Source of the DNA: a virus
Length of the DNA: 37,174 nt
Virus record (IMG/VR): IMGVR_UViG_3300042294_002487
Span: 1 to 37,174 of that record
Reading direction: 5' to 3' (one strand)
Shown: in pieces, positions 8,254-17,343 of the stretch
Numbering within the stretch: position 1 is the first letter of the stretch
Layout of the letters: the number at the start of each line of letters is the position of its first letter
Translations under genes and position numbers: made by a program
The notes under the pieces: model-generated
The model's database searches: none
Seen by the model: the letters and a program-made list of their open reading frames with translations, nothing else
Told to the model about the DNA's origin: nothing

Positions 8254-9993
8254 TTATCCTGGGAAAGTAGCTCCTGTTGGTAAAATGTTGAAATCCAAGT
8301 AAATAAATTCTGCAGTTTTAGTAGGTTGAAGATAAATCTGACCAACTAATTGATTTCTATCAATTGTTTCTGCATTGTTATTTGAATCGTCCATAATTAC
8401 TTTAAAAGCATACAAACCTTGTTGTTGTTGTACTGATGCTAAGTATGGGTTAACTTGTGAAATAAAGCTTGTACGAGTAGCAATAGTATTTTGTTCGAAA
8501 GTTAATGTGTTAGCAATTTCACTAATTTTAGTTTTTAAAGCAATCAACAAACGACGAACATTTACACGATCTAAAGCACTTGCTTTTGTTTGTAATGTTT
8601 TCTGACCATATACTACAACTCCAGTTCCTGGGAATGTTGCTAATGGGTTTACTTTGTTTTGGTATAAAGTATCTCTGTTAGAATTTGTTAATTTTCTTTC
8701 GGCTCTAACAGCATTCAAAATACCACCTCTGTTTAAACCGGCAGGAGCAAACCAAGGAGCAGCAATATTATCGTTATTAACATAAACTGCTGGGATCATA
8801 GCTGAAGCTGGTACCCAAGTGAATTCACCTGTAATAGGATCTACTGTTTGTAACCAAGGCCAGTAAGTAGAAGCATATGATGTATCAAGTGTATTTGCAG
8901 TTCCAGTAACTGTGTTAATATCTTGACCATATCTTACCATATCAACTACTGCAATAGCATCACCTCTGTTTTGAGTATTGTTAATTAAAGTAGCTAATTG
9001 TGTTTTACTTGTAGCATTATCTTGATATGCTAAACCAGGAGCAACAATTACGTTATAAGCGTATTCGTCTTGGTTAGACATCAAACTAATTGCTGTATTA
9101 TAATCACTTGAATTTAAACCTTGAATATTAGCTGCAGAACAACTTTGATAGTAATTATTTATATTACCAATAAACAATGAACCTGAAGCGCCTCCAAATG
9201 ATCCACTAACGTTTGCAGGTAATGAAGCAGTGTATTGAGGTTTAAAGTTACCATTGTTATCAAAATAGTTTGGAGTTTTAAAGTTTACTGATTTAACAGT
9301 AATATAATTACTCTTATTAGGATAGTTACCGCTTGCTGTTACGAAAGTATTTGTACTATCACCTACTCCAAAAATTTGGTTACCAATTACTTTTTCAATA
9401 TAGTTTGGTTGAGTTGGGTCTAATGATAAGTTAGTCCAAGTTTCTAATACAATAGGAACGTTAGTATTATCATCTCCTCTTCTTACTAACAAGTTAAATG
9501 TACCAGAGGCAGTATTTGAGTTAACAATTTGCCATCTTAAGTTATTAGCTGAACCAGATTGTAAAGCACCTTGTGAATCTAATGAACTAGTACTGTTCAT
9601 GTTATCACCCCAGCTAAGAGTCTGTAATGTAAATGGAGATACTCCACTTGTAGGACCTGTTGCTGAACCTGTAATAATATAAGATGAGGTTGCAGGTAAG
9701 AAATCTGCTGAACCTGTTACTACTCTAGTTACCCATAAACTTGTACCACCGTTTTGGAAATAATTATAAGCGGCAGTTGAGGTAAAATATGTGTATTGAG
9801 TAGAACCACTAATAAAAGCACCACCAAAATAAGTTAAATATTGGTTAAAGCTAGTTATTAATCTAGGAACATTTGGTTGACCTTTTACAGTTGGACCAAT
9901 AAGAGCCGCACCAATAGGAGCAGGAGTATTGGTAATTTGTGAGGTATCGTTTTCTCTTGCTAATACGCCAGGAGATAAAAGTGTTTCTGCCAT
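8254..9993 (-). CDS. gp18: Contractile tail sheath protein (gp18-like)
   Basis: 579 residues, within the range of T4-like sheaths (T4 gp18 is about 659). The N-terminus LLSPGVLARENDTSQI, followed by a segment like GAALIGPTVKGQPNVPRLIT and a Phe-rich YLTYFGG, is the conserved start of phage sheath proteins. The C-terminal domain has VNRLLIALKT-type helices (near residue 475), FKVIMDDSNNNAETIDRNQ and a final QIYLQPTKTAEFIYLDFNI strand that forms the inter-subunit handshake. The insertion between them is Ser/Thr/Asn-rich and beta-like. Sheath subunits polymerise around the tube and contract to drive it through the host envelope. Next gene is the tail tube. Two ATATTTATA-like elements lie upstream. 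Confidence 0.93.
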   Translation of the reverse strand: MAETLLSPGVLARENDTSQITNTPAPIGAALIGPTVKGQPNVPRLITSFNQYLTYFGGAFISGSTQYTYFTSTAAYNYFQNGGTSLWVTRVVTGSADFLPATSSYIITGSATGPTSGVSPFTLQTLSWGDNMNSTSSLDSQGALQSGSANNLRWQIVNSNTASGTFNLLVRRGDDNTNVPIVLETWTNLSLDPTQPNYIEKVIGNQIFGVGDSTNTFVTASGNYPNKSNYITVKSVNFKTPNYFDNNGNFKPQYTASLPANVSGSFGGASGSLFIGNINNYYQSCSAANIQGLNSSDYNTAISLMSNQDEYAYNVIVAPGLAYQDNATSKTQLATLINNTQNRGDAIAVVDMVRYGQDINTVTGTANTLDTSYASTYWPWLQTVDPITGEFTWVPASAMIPAVYVNNDNIAAPWFAPAGLNRGGILNAVRAERKLTNSNRDTLYQNKVNPLATFPGTGVVVYGQKTLQTKASALDRVNVRRLLIALKTKISEIANTLTFEQNTIATRTSFISQVNPYLASVQQQQGLYAFKVIMDDSNNNAETIDRNQLVGQIYLQPTKTAEFIYLDFNILPTGATFPG

Positions 9994-10015
9994 TTTCTAA
10001 TTTATTTTATTTGTT

Positions 10016-10024
10016 TATAAATAT
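10016..10024 (-). promoter_or_regulatory. ATATTTATA element upstream of the sheath gene
   Basis: Minus-strand ACATATTTATA, 22 bases before the sheath ATG, followed by AACAAATAAAATAAATTAG, almost the same leader as before the tail tube gene. The duplicate arrangement in the two most abundant tail proteins supports a functional element. Confidence 0.5.
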
Positions 10025-10080
10025 GTTAAAAATATTCAAAAGTCTATTATTTAAAACAATTAAGCAAAAACCTTTACAGT

Positions 10081-10090
10081 AATAAATATA
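10081..10090 (-). promoter_or_regulatory. Second ATATTTAT-like element in the gap before the sheath gene
   Basis: Minus-strand TATATTTATT about 90 bases before the sheath ATG, in the 116-base gap between sheath and the 203-residue gene. It differs from the consensus at the last base. Possible tandem start element; weak. Confidence 0.25.
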
Positions 10091-10109
10091 TTAAAAAATG
10101 TTAAAATTA

Positions 10110-10721
10110 TTATTTATACACAATAACAAAATTAACATCATCATTTGATGCTTTTCCAACTTCATTAATTTGAAAACTACCTAATCCAGGAGAAGAAACA
10201 TACAAAAAAGAAACGGGAGCTGAAGGTACTGTTGAACCAGATGCTTTAGTTGCTGTTACCCAAAATTCTGTTTGGAATTGTTTTCCAGTTAAAGTAGAAG
10301 GATTCATAACAGGTGAAGTACCAGCATTTAAAGTAACACTACCTGCTAATAATCCTAAATTACCATTAATAAAATTACCATTACTTCCACTAAGAGCAAC
10401 ATCTGGTTGGTTGTTATTATTTATTAAAGTAGCATAAGTTGCATTAGTAGCATTTAATGCTGTATTTGAATTATCAGAAAATGATGAACTTAAAGCATAT
10501 GATGAACTTATAGCGGCTGATGAACTTACTGCTCTAGAAGAACTTATTGAATTTTGAAACCATCCACTACCTGTAGTAGCTCCTGAAAATGTAAATGAGC
10601 CAGAAATAGTTATTGCATAACCTTCTGCACCTGTAAAAGCGTCGACTGATTGGGTTACTTGTCCTGGTAGAATAGGGCTACCATTTGCTATACCTGAATT
10701 GGATAATGTTTTTAATGCCAT
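10110..10721 (-). CDS. Virion-associated fibre-like protein with Ser-Ser-Ser repeats
   Basis: 203 residues. After a short N-terminus (MALKTLSNSGIANGSPI) comes a beta-rich part with GSFTFSGATTGSGWFQN, then four tandem degenerate units of about 7-9 residues centred on SSS: SISSSRAV, SSSAAI, SSSYAL, SSSFSD (about residues 58-85). Ser-Ser-Ser-x-Ala/Tyr-Ala-Leu repeats of this kind occur in tail fibre and other appendage proteins of many uncultured marine tailed phages. The C-terminal 100 residues look like a compact beta domain. It lies between the glycosyltransferase cassette and the sheath gene. It is probably a fibre or decoration component; no precise role can be assigned. The Ser-rich repeats could also be glycosylation targets. 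Confidence 0.65.
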   Translation of the reverse strand: MALKTLSNSGIANGSPILPGQVTQSVDAFTGAEGYAITISGSFTFSGATTGSGWFQNSISSSRAVSSSAAISSSYALSSSFSDNSNTALNATNATYATLINNNNQPDVALSGSNGNFINGNLGLLAGSVTLNAGTSPVMNPSTLTGKQFQTEFWVTATKASGSTVPSAPVSFLYVSSPGLGSFQINEVGKASNDDVNFVIVYK

Positions 10722-10725
10722 TTAT

Positions 10726-10735
10726 AATAAATATT
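10726..10735 (-). promoter_or_regulatory. ATATTTAT-like element upstream of the 203-residue gene
   Basis: Minus-strand CAAATATTTATT, only four bases before the ATG. It matches the other elements except at the last base, but the spacing is unusually short, so it may not be equivalent. Confidence 0.3.
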
Positions 10736-10742
10736 TGAAAAT

Positions 10743-11636
10743 TTATTTTCTTATCCATTTTTTTACTTCATTAAACACATGTTCTGGGGTTATTGAAGTA
10801 TGGCATTCAAATTGTCTATTAGTGTCTTTATGTTTAGGACACCAATACCAATCACTAACATCAAAATTATATTCTTTATCAATTAAATTCCAACACCCAT
10901 GACATACTGATTTATTTGTTATTCTAATATAATCAGGTAGTGATAAATCAAATTCATTCCAATCTTCAGTAAAATTAGCAATCATAGCTACTGGTTTTCC
11001 CATAGCATGAGCGATCCAAGACATACCTGAGGATAATCCGATATAAAACTCTGAATGGTAAATTAGGTTCATTGATTCTAAAAATGATTGTCCAAATTTT
11101 TTATTGGATTTACTTGGTAAACCATTTCGATAAGGAGCCCAACCAAACATTTCATTTTGTTCTACAACTACGGGTGTATAACCTTCTTTACGAAGCATTC
11201 CACACAATTCATTCCAATAAGGAGCTTCAGGTTGAATTCTTTTACCTTTAGGATGATTCCAATACTTTAATTGTGAAGTAGAATGAACGCCTATAGTAAT
11301 ATATTTATTTTTTATAGGACGTTCCATATTAGGAATTAATATATTAGGTCTAATATAAGGAGCATTTATAAATCCTAATTGTTCAGCATAACCTTGTTGA
11401 ATAGGTTTATTAAAATTATATTTTAAATCAATAATCTTATCAAAAATATAACCTGTGTTTTTTCCTATAAATTTTAAATTAGGATAAACAGTAGAAAAAT
11501 AAGGAATCATCCAATCATTAATACTAACAGAAATATCATCTGATGGATTAACTTCTTGAAATTTATTAACATAAGGAATAGATGCTACTGTATCTCCTAT
11601 TGAAAATGATTCTATAAAAACTAATACTTTTCTCAT
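10743..11636 (-). CDS. BAHT (TibC)-like O-glycosyltransferase
   Basis: 297 residues. The chain has a GT9/heptosyltransferase-type layout: an N-terminal FSIGDTVASIPYVNKF segment (residues 11-26), and a C-terminal nucleotide-sugar region with FYIGLSSGMSWIAHAMGKP (197-215). Directly after it is a four-cysteine finger, C245-x2-C248-x17-C266-x11-C278, with WYWCP and SITPEHV. This combination is the signature of bacterial autotransporter heptosyltransferases such as TibC, which bind iron through the finger and transfer heptose to serines of repetitive autotransporters. The N-terminal substrate domain of full-length BAHT enzymes is missing or reduced, and the chain is shorter than TibC. Its start overlaps the stop of the 762-residue gene by four bases, so the two are probably translated together and may act as a pair. 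Sugar donor and target are not visible. Confidence 0.72.
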   Translation of the reverse strand: MRKVLVFIESFSIGDTVASIPYVNKFQEVNPSDDISVSINDWMIPYFSTVYPNLKFIGKNTGYIFDKIIDLKYNFNKPIQQGYAEQLGFINAPYIRPNILIPNMERPIKNKYITIGVHSTSQLKYWNHPKGKRIQPEAPYWNELCGMLRKEGYTPVVVEQNEMFGWAPYRNGLPSKSNKKFGQSFLESMNLIYHSEFYIGLSSGMSWIAHAMGKPVAMIANFTEDWNEFDLSLPDYIRITNKSVCHGCWNLIDKEYNFDVSDWYWCPKHKDTNRQFECHTSITPEHVFNEVKKWIRK

Positions 11637-13921
11637 AATTTTAATTTACCAAATACCTGTAGCGGAGTTATTGATTTTTGACAAATATGTTGTTTTGGTG
11701 TTCCTTTATATACAGGACACCAATCCCAGTCTCCAGCATCAAAAGCAAACACTTCATCATTCCAACAAGATATACAAACATTTTCATTGTAGATTTTAGT
11801 TATATTAGAAGTAAATTCATGGTTTGGTTTTGAAAATCCATTAATCATATATGTGTGTTTACCTAAAGCCCAATTAAACCAAGATAAACCTGAACCCAAT
11901 CCAATAAATGCTTCAGCATGATATAAATAGTTTGCTACTATTCCTAAAGATTCACCCCATATGTTTTTTGTTCCTTCTATATGATAAGGAGTTTTTGTTA
12001 ATATTACAATATCATATCCTATCTTTTTTATTAATTTAGATAATTCTATCCAATGATTATAGTCCCACTCTTTACATCCTGATGTTGCTGTAGGAGCAAA
12101 AACTATATATTTGTTATCTGTAGGTTGTTTAAGTTTAGAAAATGTTAATCCATGATTTAATTCTTTAAATTCTAAACCTAAAATATCAGTTGCGGTTTGT
12201 TGTAATGGAATTAAATTTATTTGATTAGGATACATATCAAATTTATCCCATTTGCCTGATTCACCTCTAAACCACCCTATTCTATATACTACATAACAAT
12301 CAGTAATTAATCCTGGTTCGATAAATTCTATATCTTTGTATATTTCTAATCCATTAAACCATCCATTATAAAAAGTACTTAAAACAACTTTACAATTATG
12401 TTTTTTAGCAAATTCTACAGCATATGAAGCCCAAGCAATAGTATCACCAATTGCTTTTGATTCTAAACAAATTAATACACGTTTATTATCTAAATTTAAA
12501 GTATCAACAATAACTCCATTAATTCTAATTTTCCATTTAGTATAATACTTTCTAGAACATGAAGTCCACATATTATTACTAATGGTATCACTATAAATTA
12601 CTTTACCTTTTTCATCTAAAAATTCTACAAAATATTTTTGAATTTTTCCTCCAATAATTTCTACTTTTGGTCCCTCTGTGTAACTTATTTTAATTTCATT
12701 TTCAGGGAGTTGTTTTTTGTATTCATTAGAATTCATTTTTTTATAAAAATTTATTATTGTTTCATATCCAATAGCTCCAACTTTTTCCCAACTAAAATTA
12801 TTACGAATTTCTTTTGATTCTTCTAATGCTTTAATTTTAATTTGTTCATAAAATTCGTAAGTAAATCTCATTTTTTTACCTAAATCTTTAAAATCAGGCT
12901 CATAATAATTTCCATCATATCCATTAAAATGATTATATGATGAATCATTTGCTGATTTTTCGCCAATAATATTTACAGGAATACCTCTACCCTCAGCAAA
13001 TTCTAATTGGCCTGAGCAGTTTGAATAAATTGATGGCGTTCCACAAGCCATTGCCTCGATTAAAGGTAAATTCCAACCTTCTGATCTGGCACAAGATAAA
13101 AATACATTACTAGATCTTAGTAATTTAATATAATCTTCTCTATTTGGAAAATGAACTACTTTAATTCGTTCATCTTCTAATCCATAATGTTTTAATCTAT
13201 TTTCTGTTGTTTCTAAATTATCACCTGAAAATGGGTTATCAATAGAGACAATTAAATCAACTGGTTCATTTTTATCAAAAGTTTTAAGGAATGTTTCAAT
13301 AATTTCTTTAGTTGATTTTCTATAATCCCATCTACCTGCTAAAAAGAATTTAAATCTACCATCAGACGTTAATTCATGAATTTCTTCTTTAGGATAAAAG
13401 GTATGAACATCAACACCTTCAGGAACAACTTTAATTTTATCTTTAGGATAACCTTGAGCAATAGTACAATCACGTTGCCATTTTGATGGAACCCATAATT
13501 CATCAAATTCTTTTAATTTGTTAAAAAAGTCTTTTGGTTGGTGGGTTGTTTCCCAAACATTATATGCTATTTTAGGTCCATTATAACCATCATAAAATAA
13601 ATGATGATTAGTTTCACATAAAACTATATTTAAGTCTGGTGTGAATTCTTTGGATGGTGATGAATATATTTTATAGTTGTCTCTCTTATTTTCACTATTC
13701 CAAAGTATTTGTTCATATAAAATATTTTTATCAATCTCATTAATATAAGATTCTTTATCATGAGGAGTTTCATTATATCCATCCCATGTTTTACCTACTG
13801 TAAAATTTCTAATTTTTAATTGTAAATGTTTTGATAATTCCCTAAAAAAATCTCTAGTATGTTGATTATAACCAGTATTTCCTATATAAGAACCATGAAC
13901 ATATATTTTTGGTTTATTCAT
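11633..13921 (-). CDS. Two-domain glycosyltransferase: GT4 fused to BAHT/TibC-like O-glycosyltransferase
   Basis: 762 residues, two enzymes in one chain. Residues 1-400 are a GT4 glycosyltransferase: SYIGNTGYNQHTRDFF near the start, FFLAGRWDYRKS at 202-213, and the donor-site motif E281-x7-E289 in SEGWNLPLIEAMACGTPSI. Residues 415-475 form a beta-rich linker domain (VEFLDEKGKVIYSDTI, then NNMW). Residues 480-762 are GT9/BAHT-like: SKAIGDTIAWASYAVEF, FIGLGSGLSWFNWALGK (672-688), and a cysteine finger C716-x2-C719-x15-C735-x11-C747 followed by SITPLQVF. The BAHT half should put the first sugar on Ser/Thr, and the GT4 half could extend it; that division of labour is inference. Start overlaps the preceding gene by eight bases. 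The linker domain resembles the N-terminal domain of two methyltransferases in this cassette. Confidence 0.75.
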   Translation of the reverse strand: MNKPKIYVHGSYIGNTGYNQHTRDFFRELSKHLQLKIRNFTVGKTWDGYNETPHDKESYINEIDKNILYEQILWNSENKRDNYKIYSSPSKEFTPDLNIVLCETNHHLFYDGYNGPKIAYNVWETTHQPKDFFNKLKEFDELWVPSKWQRDCTIAQGYPKDKIKVVPEGVDVHTFYPKEEIHELTSDGRFKFFLAGRWDYRKSTKEIIETFLKTFDKNEPVDLIVSIDNPFSGDNLETTENRLKHYGLEDERIKVVHFPNREDYIKLLRSSNVFLSCARSEGWNLPLIEAMACGTPSIYSNCSGQLEFAEGRGIPVNIIGEKSANDSSYNHFNGYDGNYYEPDFKDLGKKMRFTYEFYEQIKIKALEESKEIRNNFSWEKVGAIGYETIINFYKKMNSNEYKKQLPENEIKISYTEGPKVEIIGGKIQKYFVEFLDEKGKVIYSDTISNNMWTSCSRKYYTKWKIRINGVIVDTLNLDNKRVLICLESKAIGDTIAWASYAVEFAKKHNCKVVLSTFYNGWFNGLEIYKDIEFIEPGLITDCYVVYRIGWFRGESGKWDKFDMYPNQINLIPLQQTATDILGLEFKELNHGLTFSKLKQPTDNKYIVFAPTATSGCKEWDYNHWIELSKLIKKIGYDIVILTKTPYHIEGTKNIWGESLGIVANYLYHAEAFIGLGSGLSWFNWALGKHTYMINGFSKPNHEFTSNITKIYNENVCISCWNDEVFAFDAGDWDWCPVYKGTPKQHICQKSITPLQVFGKLKL

Positions 13922-14861
13922 ATTGTAATTTATTTTTTAAAATATATTCTTTTTTATTAATAATATTAAAATCGTAATCTTTTATAATTTTATCATTTAA
14001 TATAAGTTTTATATTGTTAATATTTTCTATTTTTCCTAAAGACTTAGTTATATATGTTTCTTTTTGTTTATTAAACATATTTTCAATGTGAGAATTATTA
14101 ACAATAGCATAAATATTATTATCATTCCCTGTTTTATTATAATTAAAAAGTATAAATTCGTTATTTATGTCATCATAAACTACTACAACCCAATCAGATT
14201 CATCTGCTGAATATCGGGAAACATTAATTTTTTCTTGAAGAGATAAAAGACTTTTTTCAAAAGTATTATTTTCTTGTTTTATTAAAGAATAATTAAAATA
14301 TTCATAAGTTTTTATTTCAGAAGTATTTAAAAAAGAATAAAAAGATTTATTAGAAGTATCAAACCAATCTTGATTTATTTTATCTAAATTAAATGACATT
14401 CCTGAAAATGATATTAAATCCGGATGTCTATACCAAATAATAGAATGTGAATCTAATAATATTGAATTTTCAATAAGTTCACTATCATCTGAAAATATTG
14501 TGTCATAATCAAACCAATGAACTTTAGTATAACCAAAATTTTTAGCTGATGATAATCCATTAATAGTAAGAGAACCAGCAGCAATCATATGATTGTAGTC
14601 TTTATATTCAGTAGTATAAATTTTAAAAGCATTACATGAAAACCAAAATGATAACTTATATTTAGGATCAAATAATAAAGTATTATTTTTATCATAAATA
14701 AAATAATTACAATATTCTAAAGCTTCTTCAGGTATAGAACTATGAGAAGAAACCATAATATCAAATTTATTCTTATCTATAGACTTTAATGCGTCTAATA
14801 AGATATTTTTTCTTTTTAAATCAGGAGTATAGGTTGTAAGTAAAATTAAATCTTTTTTCAT
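13914..14861 (-). CDS. Putative GT-A glycosyltransferase, paralogue 2
   Basis: 315 residues, rich in Asn, Ile and Lys. It is a paralogue of the 333-residue gene of this cassette: both begin with a basic MK followed by a hydrophobic strand and a (Y)-x-P-D-x-(K/E)-R-K segment, then share (D)-(I)-(M/L)-(V/I)-S-S-H, a YF-x-YDK-(N/D) phrase, TINGL-x-x-AKN-(F/L)-GY, and HW-(F/I)-DYD (H115-D120 here). The early Rossmann-like strand and a DYD triad at about residue 118-120 fit a GT-A fold with a metal-binding DxD. I know no named family for it, and no activity should be assumed. It ends eight bases inside the next start and begins one base from the end of the GT9-like gene, inside the glycosylation cassette. 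Confidence 0.6.
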   Translation of the reverse strand: MKKDLILLTTYTPDLKRKNILLDALKSIDKNKFDIMVSSHSSIPEEALEYCNYFIYDKNNTLLFDPKYKLSFWFSCNAFKIYTTEYKDYNHMIAAGSLTINGLSSAKNFGYTKVHWFDYDTIFSDDSELIENSILLDSHSIIWYRHPDLISFSGMSFNLDKINQDWFDTSNKSFYSFLNTSEIKTYEYFNYSLIKQENNTFEKSLLSLQEKINVSRYSADESDWVVVVYDDINNEFILFNYNKTGNDNNIYAIVNNSHIENMFNKQKETYITKSLGKIENINNIKLILNDKIIKDYDFNIINKKEYILKNKLQYE

Positions 14862-14862
14862 A

Positions 14863-15696
14863 TTAATATTGAATATTTAAATAATTTTCTTTCCAATAAG
14901 GATAAATTTTACCTTTAAAAGCATCTAATAAAGTTTGAAATGAAAACTCAGGTATTAATTCTGTTTGTCCATTTCTATTTAAATGAGTGTTTTGTGGGTA
15001 TAACCATTCTGAATTAGGTAATTCGCATTCTTTTATTTTAGGTAAATAAATTAATTGGTTTGGATCATTTATAATAATAATAGACTTTAAGTCTAAAGCA
15101 GCTGCTATATGCATAGGGCCACTATCTATACCTAAAAAATATTCACAAGTTTCCATCACCTCTATTATTTCATTTATTGTTAAATCATTATTATAGTAAT
15201 ACGGAATAAAATTTGTATTAGAAAGAAAAAAATCTTGTATTATTTGTATTTGTTCTGTATCTAAACTATTAGGTATAACACGTTTCCAATCTGTATTGTT
15301 TTGTAAATTTATAAAAACTTTATTTTTAATTTTTAAAGCAGGATTATAATTAATTTTTCCTTTTGGTTTAATTTCTATTGGTAATCCTAATGATTTTTGA
15401 AATCTTTGAATAGCATGACCTCCACCCCAATCATTTTGAGCAATTTCTGTTATACAAAAATCAATATCATTAGTTAAATTTTCTTTATTAATGTATTTTT
15501 CACTTATTTCATTTAACAATGTATTATTTACTTTTAAATAAGGAAAAAGTGAAGTTAATATAATAGCATCACCTAATCCCTCAGCATTATTATATACTGA
15601 GGGGGGTGGTGTTAAAATATTAGTTGTAATTTTGTAAGTAGTATGGTTCTGATAAAATTCTTTTAAAATAGATTCTATTTCATTAAATTCTTTCAT
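14863..15696 (-). CDS. GT9-like (heptosyltransferase-superfamily) protein
   Basis: 277 residues. An N-terminal GLGDAIILTSLFPYL (residues 40-54) matches the glycine-rich loop of the GT9 heptosyltransferase superfamily (G-x-G/D-x-(I/V)-x-x-(T/S)). A C-terminal CEYFLGIDSGPMHIAAAL matches the family's G-x-D-(S/T)-G-(P)-x-H-(I/L)-A-A donor-site motif. No cysteine finger is present, so it differs from the two BAHT-like proteins and is closer to ordinary LPS heptosyltransferases or to sugar-polymer GT-B enzymes. It begins within the last 14 bases of the preceding methyltransferase gene. A plausible role is extending a glycan begun by the BAHT-like enzymes; donor and acceptor unknown. Confidence 0.65.
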   Translation of the reverse strand: MKEFNEIESILKEFYQNHTTYKITTNILTPPPSVYNNAEGLGDAIILTSLFPYLKVNNTLLNEISEKYINKENLTNDIDFCITEIAQNDWGGGHAIQRFQKSLGLPIEIKPKGKINYNPALKIKNKVFINLQNNTDWKRVIPNSLDTEQIQIIQDFFLSNTNFIPYYYNNDLTINEIIEVMETCEYFLGIDSGPMHIAAALDLKSIIIINDPNQLIYLPKIKECELPNSEWLYPQNTHLNRNGQTELIPEFSFQTLLDAFKGKIYPYWKENYLNIQY

Positions 15697-16399
15697 AACC
15701 TAAAATATAACTATGATGATGTCCTAAATTTAATAACTCATCATTGCGTTTCCAACCACTACAAAGTAAAAAACAATCAATTAATGTACCTTTACCTAAA
15801 ACACGGTGTGGTCCTACATCATATCTTGTTTTATCTATAACATCTCCATTATTATCTATAGTCCACCATTCAATCCATCCTCCTGGTAAAAAGTTATCAT
15901 CAACAGCTAAGTATACATTTTGACTTAAACGATTATAAACAGCATCTAATTCTCTATAATGATGTAATTGACTTGGAATTGGATCTGGTACTGAAAGATC
16001 ATAAGAATCAAAATAAATAAAATCTATTTTTTGAACTTCTTCATCACTTAATGATTTAAGATAAGTAACAGAGTCTGAAATTACATATTCAATAGCATCA
16101 GAAAATTCTTTAGTAGATTCTTTACAGCTATTTATATTTTTTTCTGAGATATCTATAGTAATAAGTTTTCCACCTGTGTGATTTTTAATTAAATCTCCAA
16201 AAACATAAGTAAAAGCTCCCATATTTCCTTCTAAACTAGACCACATAGTTCCAGTTTCAACTACAGTAATAGGACGATTCAAATTAACTAATTTTTCAAT
16301 TACATACTTGTAATAGTTTAGTCTAGCAGGGCCTGATTTTTCTAAAAATTCTTTGTATGGGGCAAAAAATTCTTCTAAATTAAATGGTTTATTGTTCAT
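15683..16399 (-). CDS. Class I SAM-dependent methyltransferase
   Basis: 238 residues. SAM-binding motif I is visible as TVVETGTMWSS (residues 45-55; an E/T variant of the usual E-x-G-x-G), and the ribose-binding acidic strand as LITIDISEKNI (79-89). The motif IDFIYFDSYDLS further on fits the post-strand-4 region of small class I enzymes. The later VYLAVDDNFLPGGW, with Asp-Asp, resembles the metal/product site of Methyltransf_24-type sugar methyltransferases. It sits in the middle of the glycosyltransferase cassette and overlaps both neighbours (4 and 14 bases). It probably methylates a sugar hydroxyl on the glycan made by the cassette; the target is inferred only from context. Confidence 0.7.
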   Translation of the reverse strand: MNNKPFNLEEFFAPYKEFLEKSGPARLNYYKYVIEKLVNLNRPITVVETGTMWSSLEGNMGAFTYVFGDLIKNHTGGKLITIDISEKNINSCKESTKEFSDAIEYVISDSVTYLKSLSDEEVQKIDFIYFDSYDLSVPDPIPSQLHHYRELDAVYNRLSQNVYLAVDDNFLPGGWIEWWTIDNNGDVIDKTRYDVGPHRVLGKGTLIDCFLLCSGWKRNDELLNLGHHHSYILGYERI

Positions 16400-17343
16400 A
16401 TTTTGTTCTGTTTATAAGCATATATTATTCCTAATTCATCGTTAATTTGATAATCTCCGTATTCAAAATTAACTACAAAATTACATTTTTTTAATTTATC
16501 TAAAATAGTATTTATTTTACCATCTTTATTGAAGTGATATTCTAAACATATTTTATCAATATTATTAGTTAAATATTGTTCATTTAAACTTTCAATAATT
16601 TCATATTCGGCACCCTCACAATCTATTTTAAGATAATCAATTTTATTTATATTATTTATTTTTATATAGTTGTTAATATTAATAGACTTACAAGTAATAG
16701 TTTGACTGTTTTTATTACTATTAAACATAGAAGAATTAATTGAACTTTCAGGATCAATGTTAAAGGTTACTTCACCATCTTTAGCTCCTACTGCTGCTTC
16801 TTCAACTGTTAAATTAGAAATATTAAAATTTTCAATTATACAATTATAACATTGAGGTGAAGGTTCAAAACAATAAACATGTTTAGCTCCTTTACATATT
16901 GAGTAATATGAAAACAGGCCTAAATTTCCTCCAATATCTACTACAACATCTCCTTCATTTACTTCAAAAAACTTATCATATATTTTTGTAACAAATATTT
17001 CATATAGTGAAAGAGCAGGATCTTTATCTTGAGGATTATTGTATTTATAATCTTTTAACACATTGTATTTATCTAGACTTTTTATATTTACCGATTCACC
17101 TAAAACAGAATCTATTTTTAAATACATTGTTTTTAACGTATTATCCCATATTTCAAATCTTCTGTGGTATACTTCTACAGGATGAAAAAAGTAATAAATA
17201 ATATTAGGTTCAACATACATTTTTTCTTGATAAGAACAAAGTCCTGTATATCCATCTATTATTTTAATAATAATATTTTGAGGTTCTAAAGAACTAAATT
17301 GAATTCCTTTTTGATTTTCTATAAATTCTTTAAATATTATCAT
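16396..17343 (-). CDS. FkbM-family methyltransferase with N-terminal beta domain
   Basis: 315 residues. The C-terminal two thirds is an FkbM-type SAM methyltransferase: GDVVVDIGGNLGLFS (residues 131-145, motif I), VYCFEPSPQCYNCI (acidic end of strand 2), EAAVGAKDGEVTF, and DYLKIDCEGAEYEII (the FkbM signature DxEG). FkbM enzymes O-methylate sugars and other small hydroxyls. The first 80 residues are separate: VKIIDG-like strands with TGLCSYQEKM and YHRRFEIWD, which I read as a small beta-sandwich-like domain related to the linker of the 762-residue protein and the N-terminus of the 278-residue protein. Four-base overlaps on both sides. Confidence 0.78.
   Translation of the reverse strand: MIIFKEFIENQKGIQFSSLEPQNIIIKIIDGYTGLCSYQEKMYVEPNIIYYFFHPVEVYHRRFEIWDNTLKTMYLKIDSVLGESVNIKSLDKYNVLKDYKYNNPQDKDPALSLYEIFVTKIYDKFFEVNEGDVVVDIGGNLGLFSYYSICKGAKHVYCFEPSPQCYNCIIENFNISNLTVEEAAVGAKDGEVTFNIDPESSINSSMFNSNKNSQTITCKSININNYIKINNINKIDYLKIDCEGAEYEIIESLNEQYLTNNIDKICLEYHFNKDGKINTILDKLKKCNFVVNFEYGDYQINDELGIIYAYKQNKI

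Noticed and set aside
8375-8605. Plus-strand frame inside the sheath gene
   Set aside because: Shadow of a conserved structural gene; Cys-rich chance translation.
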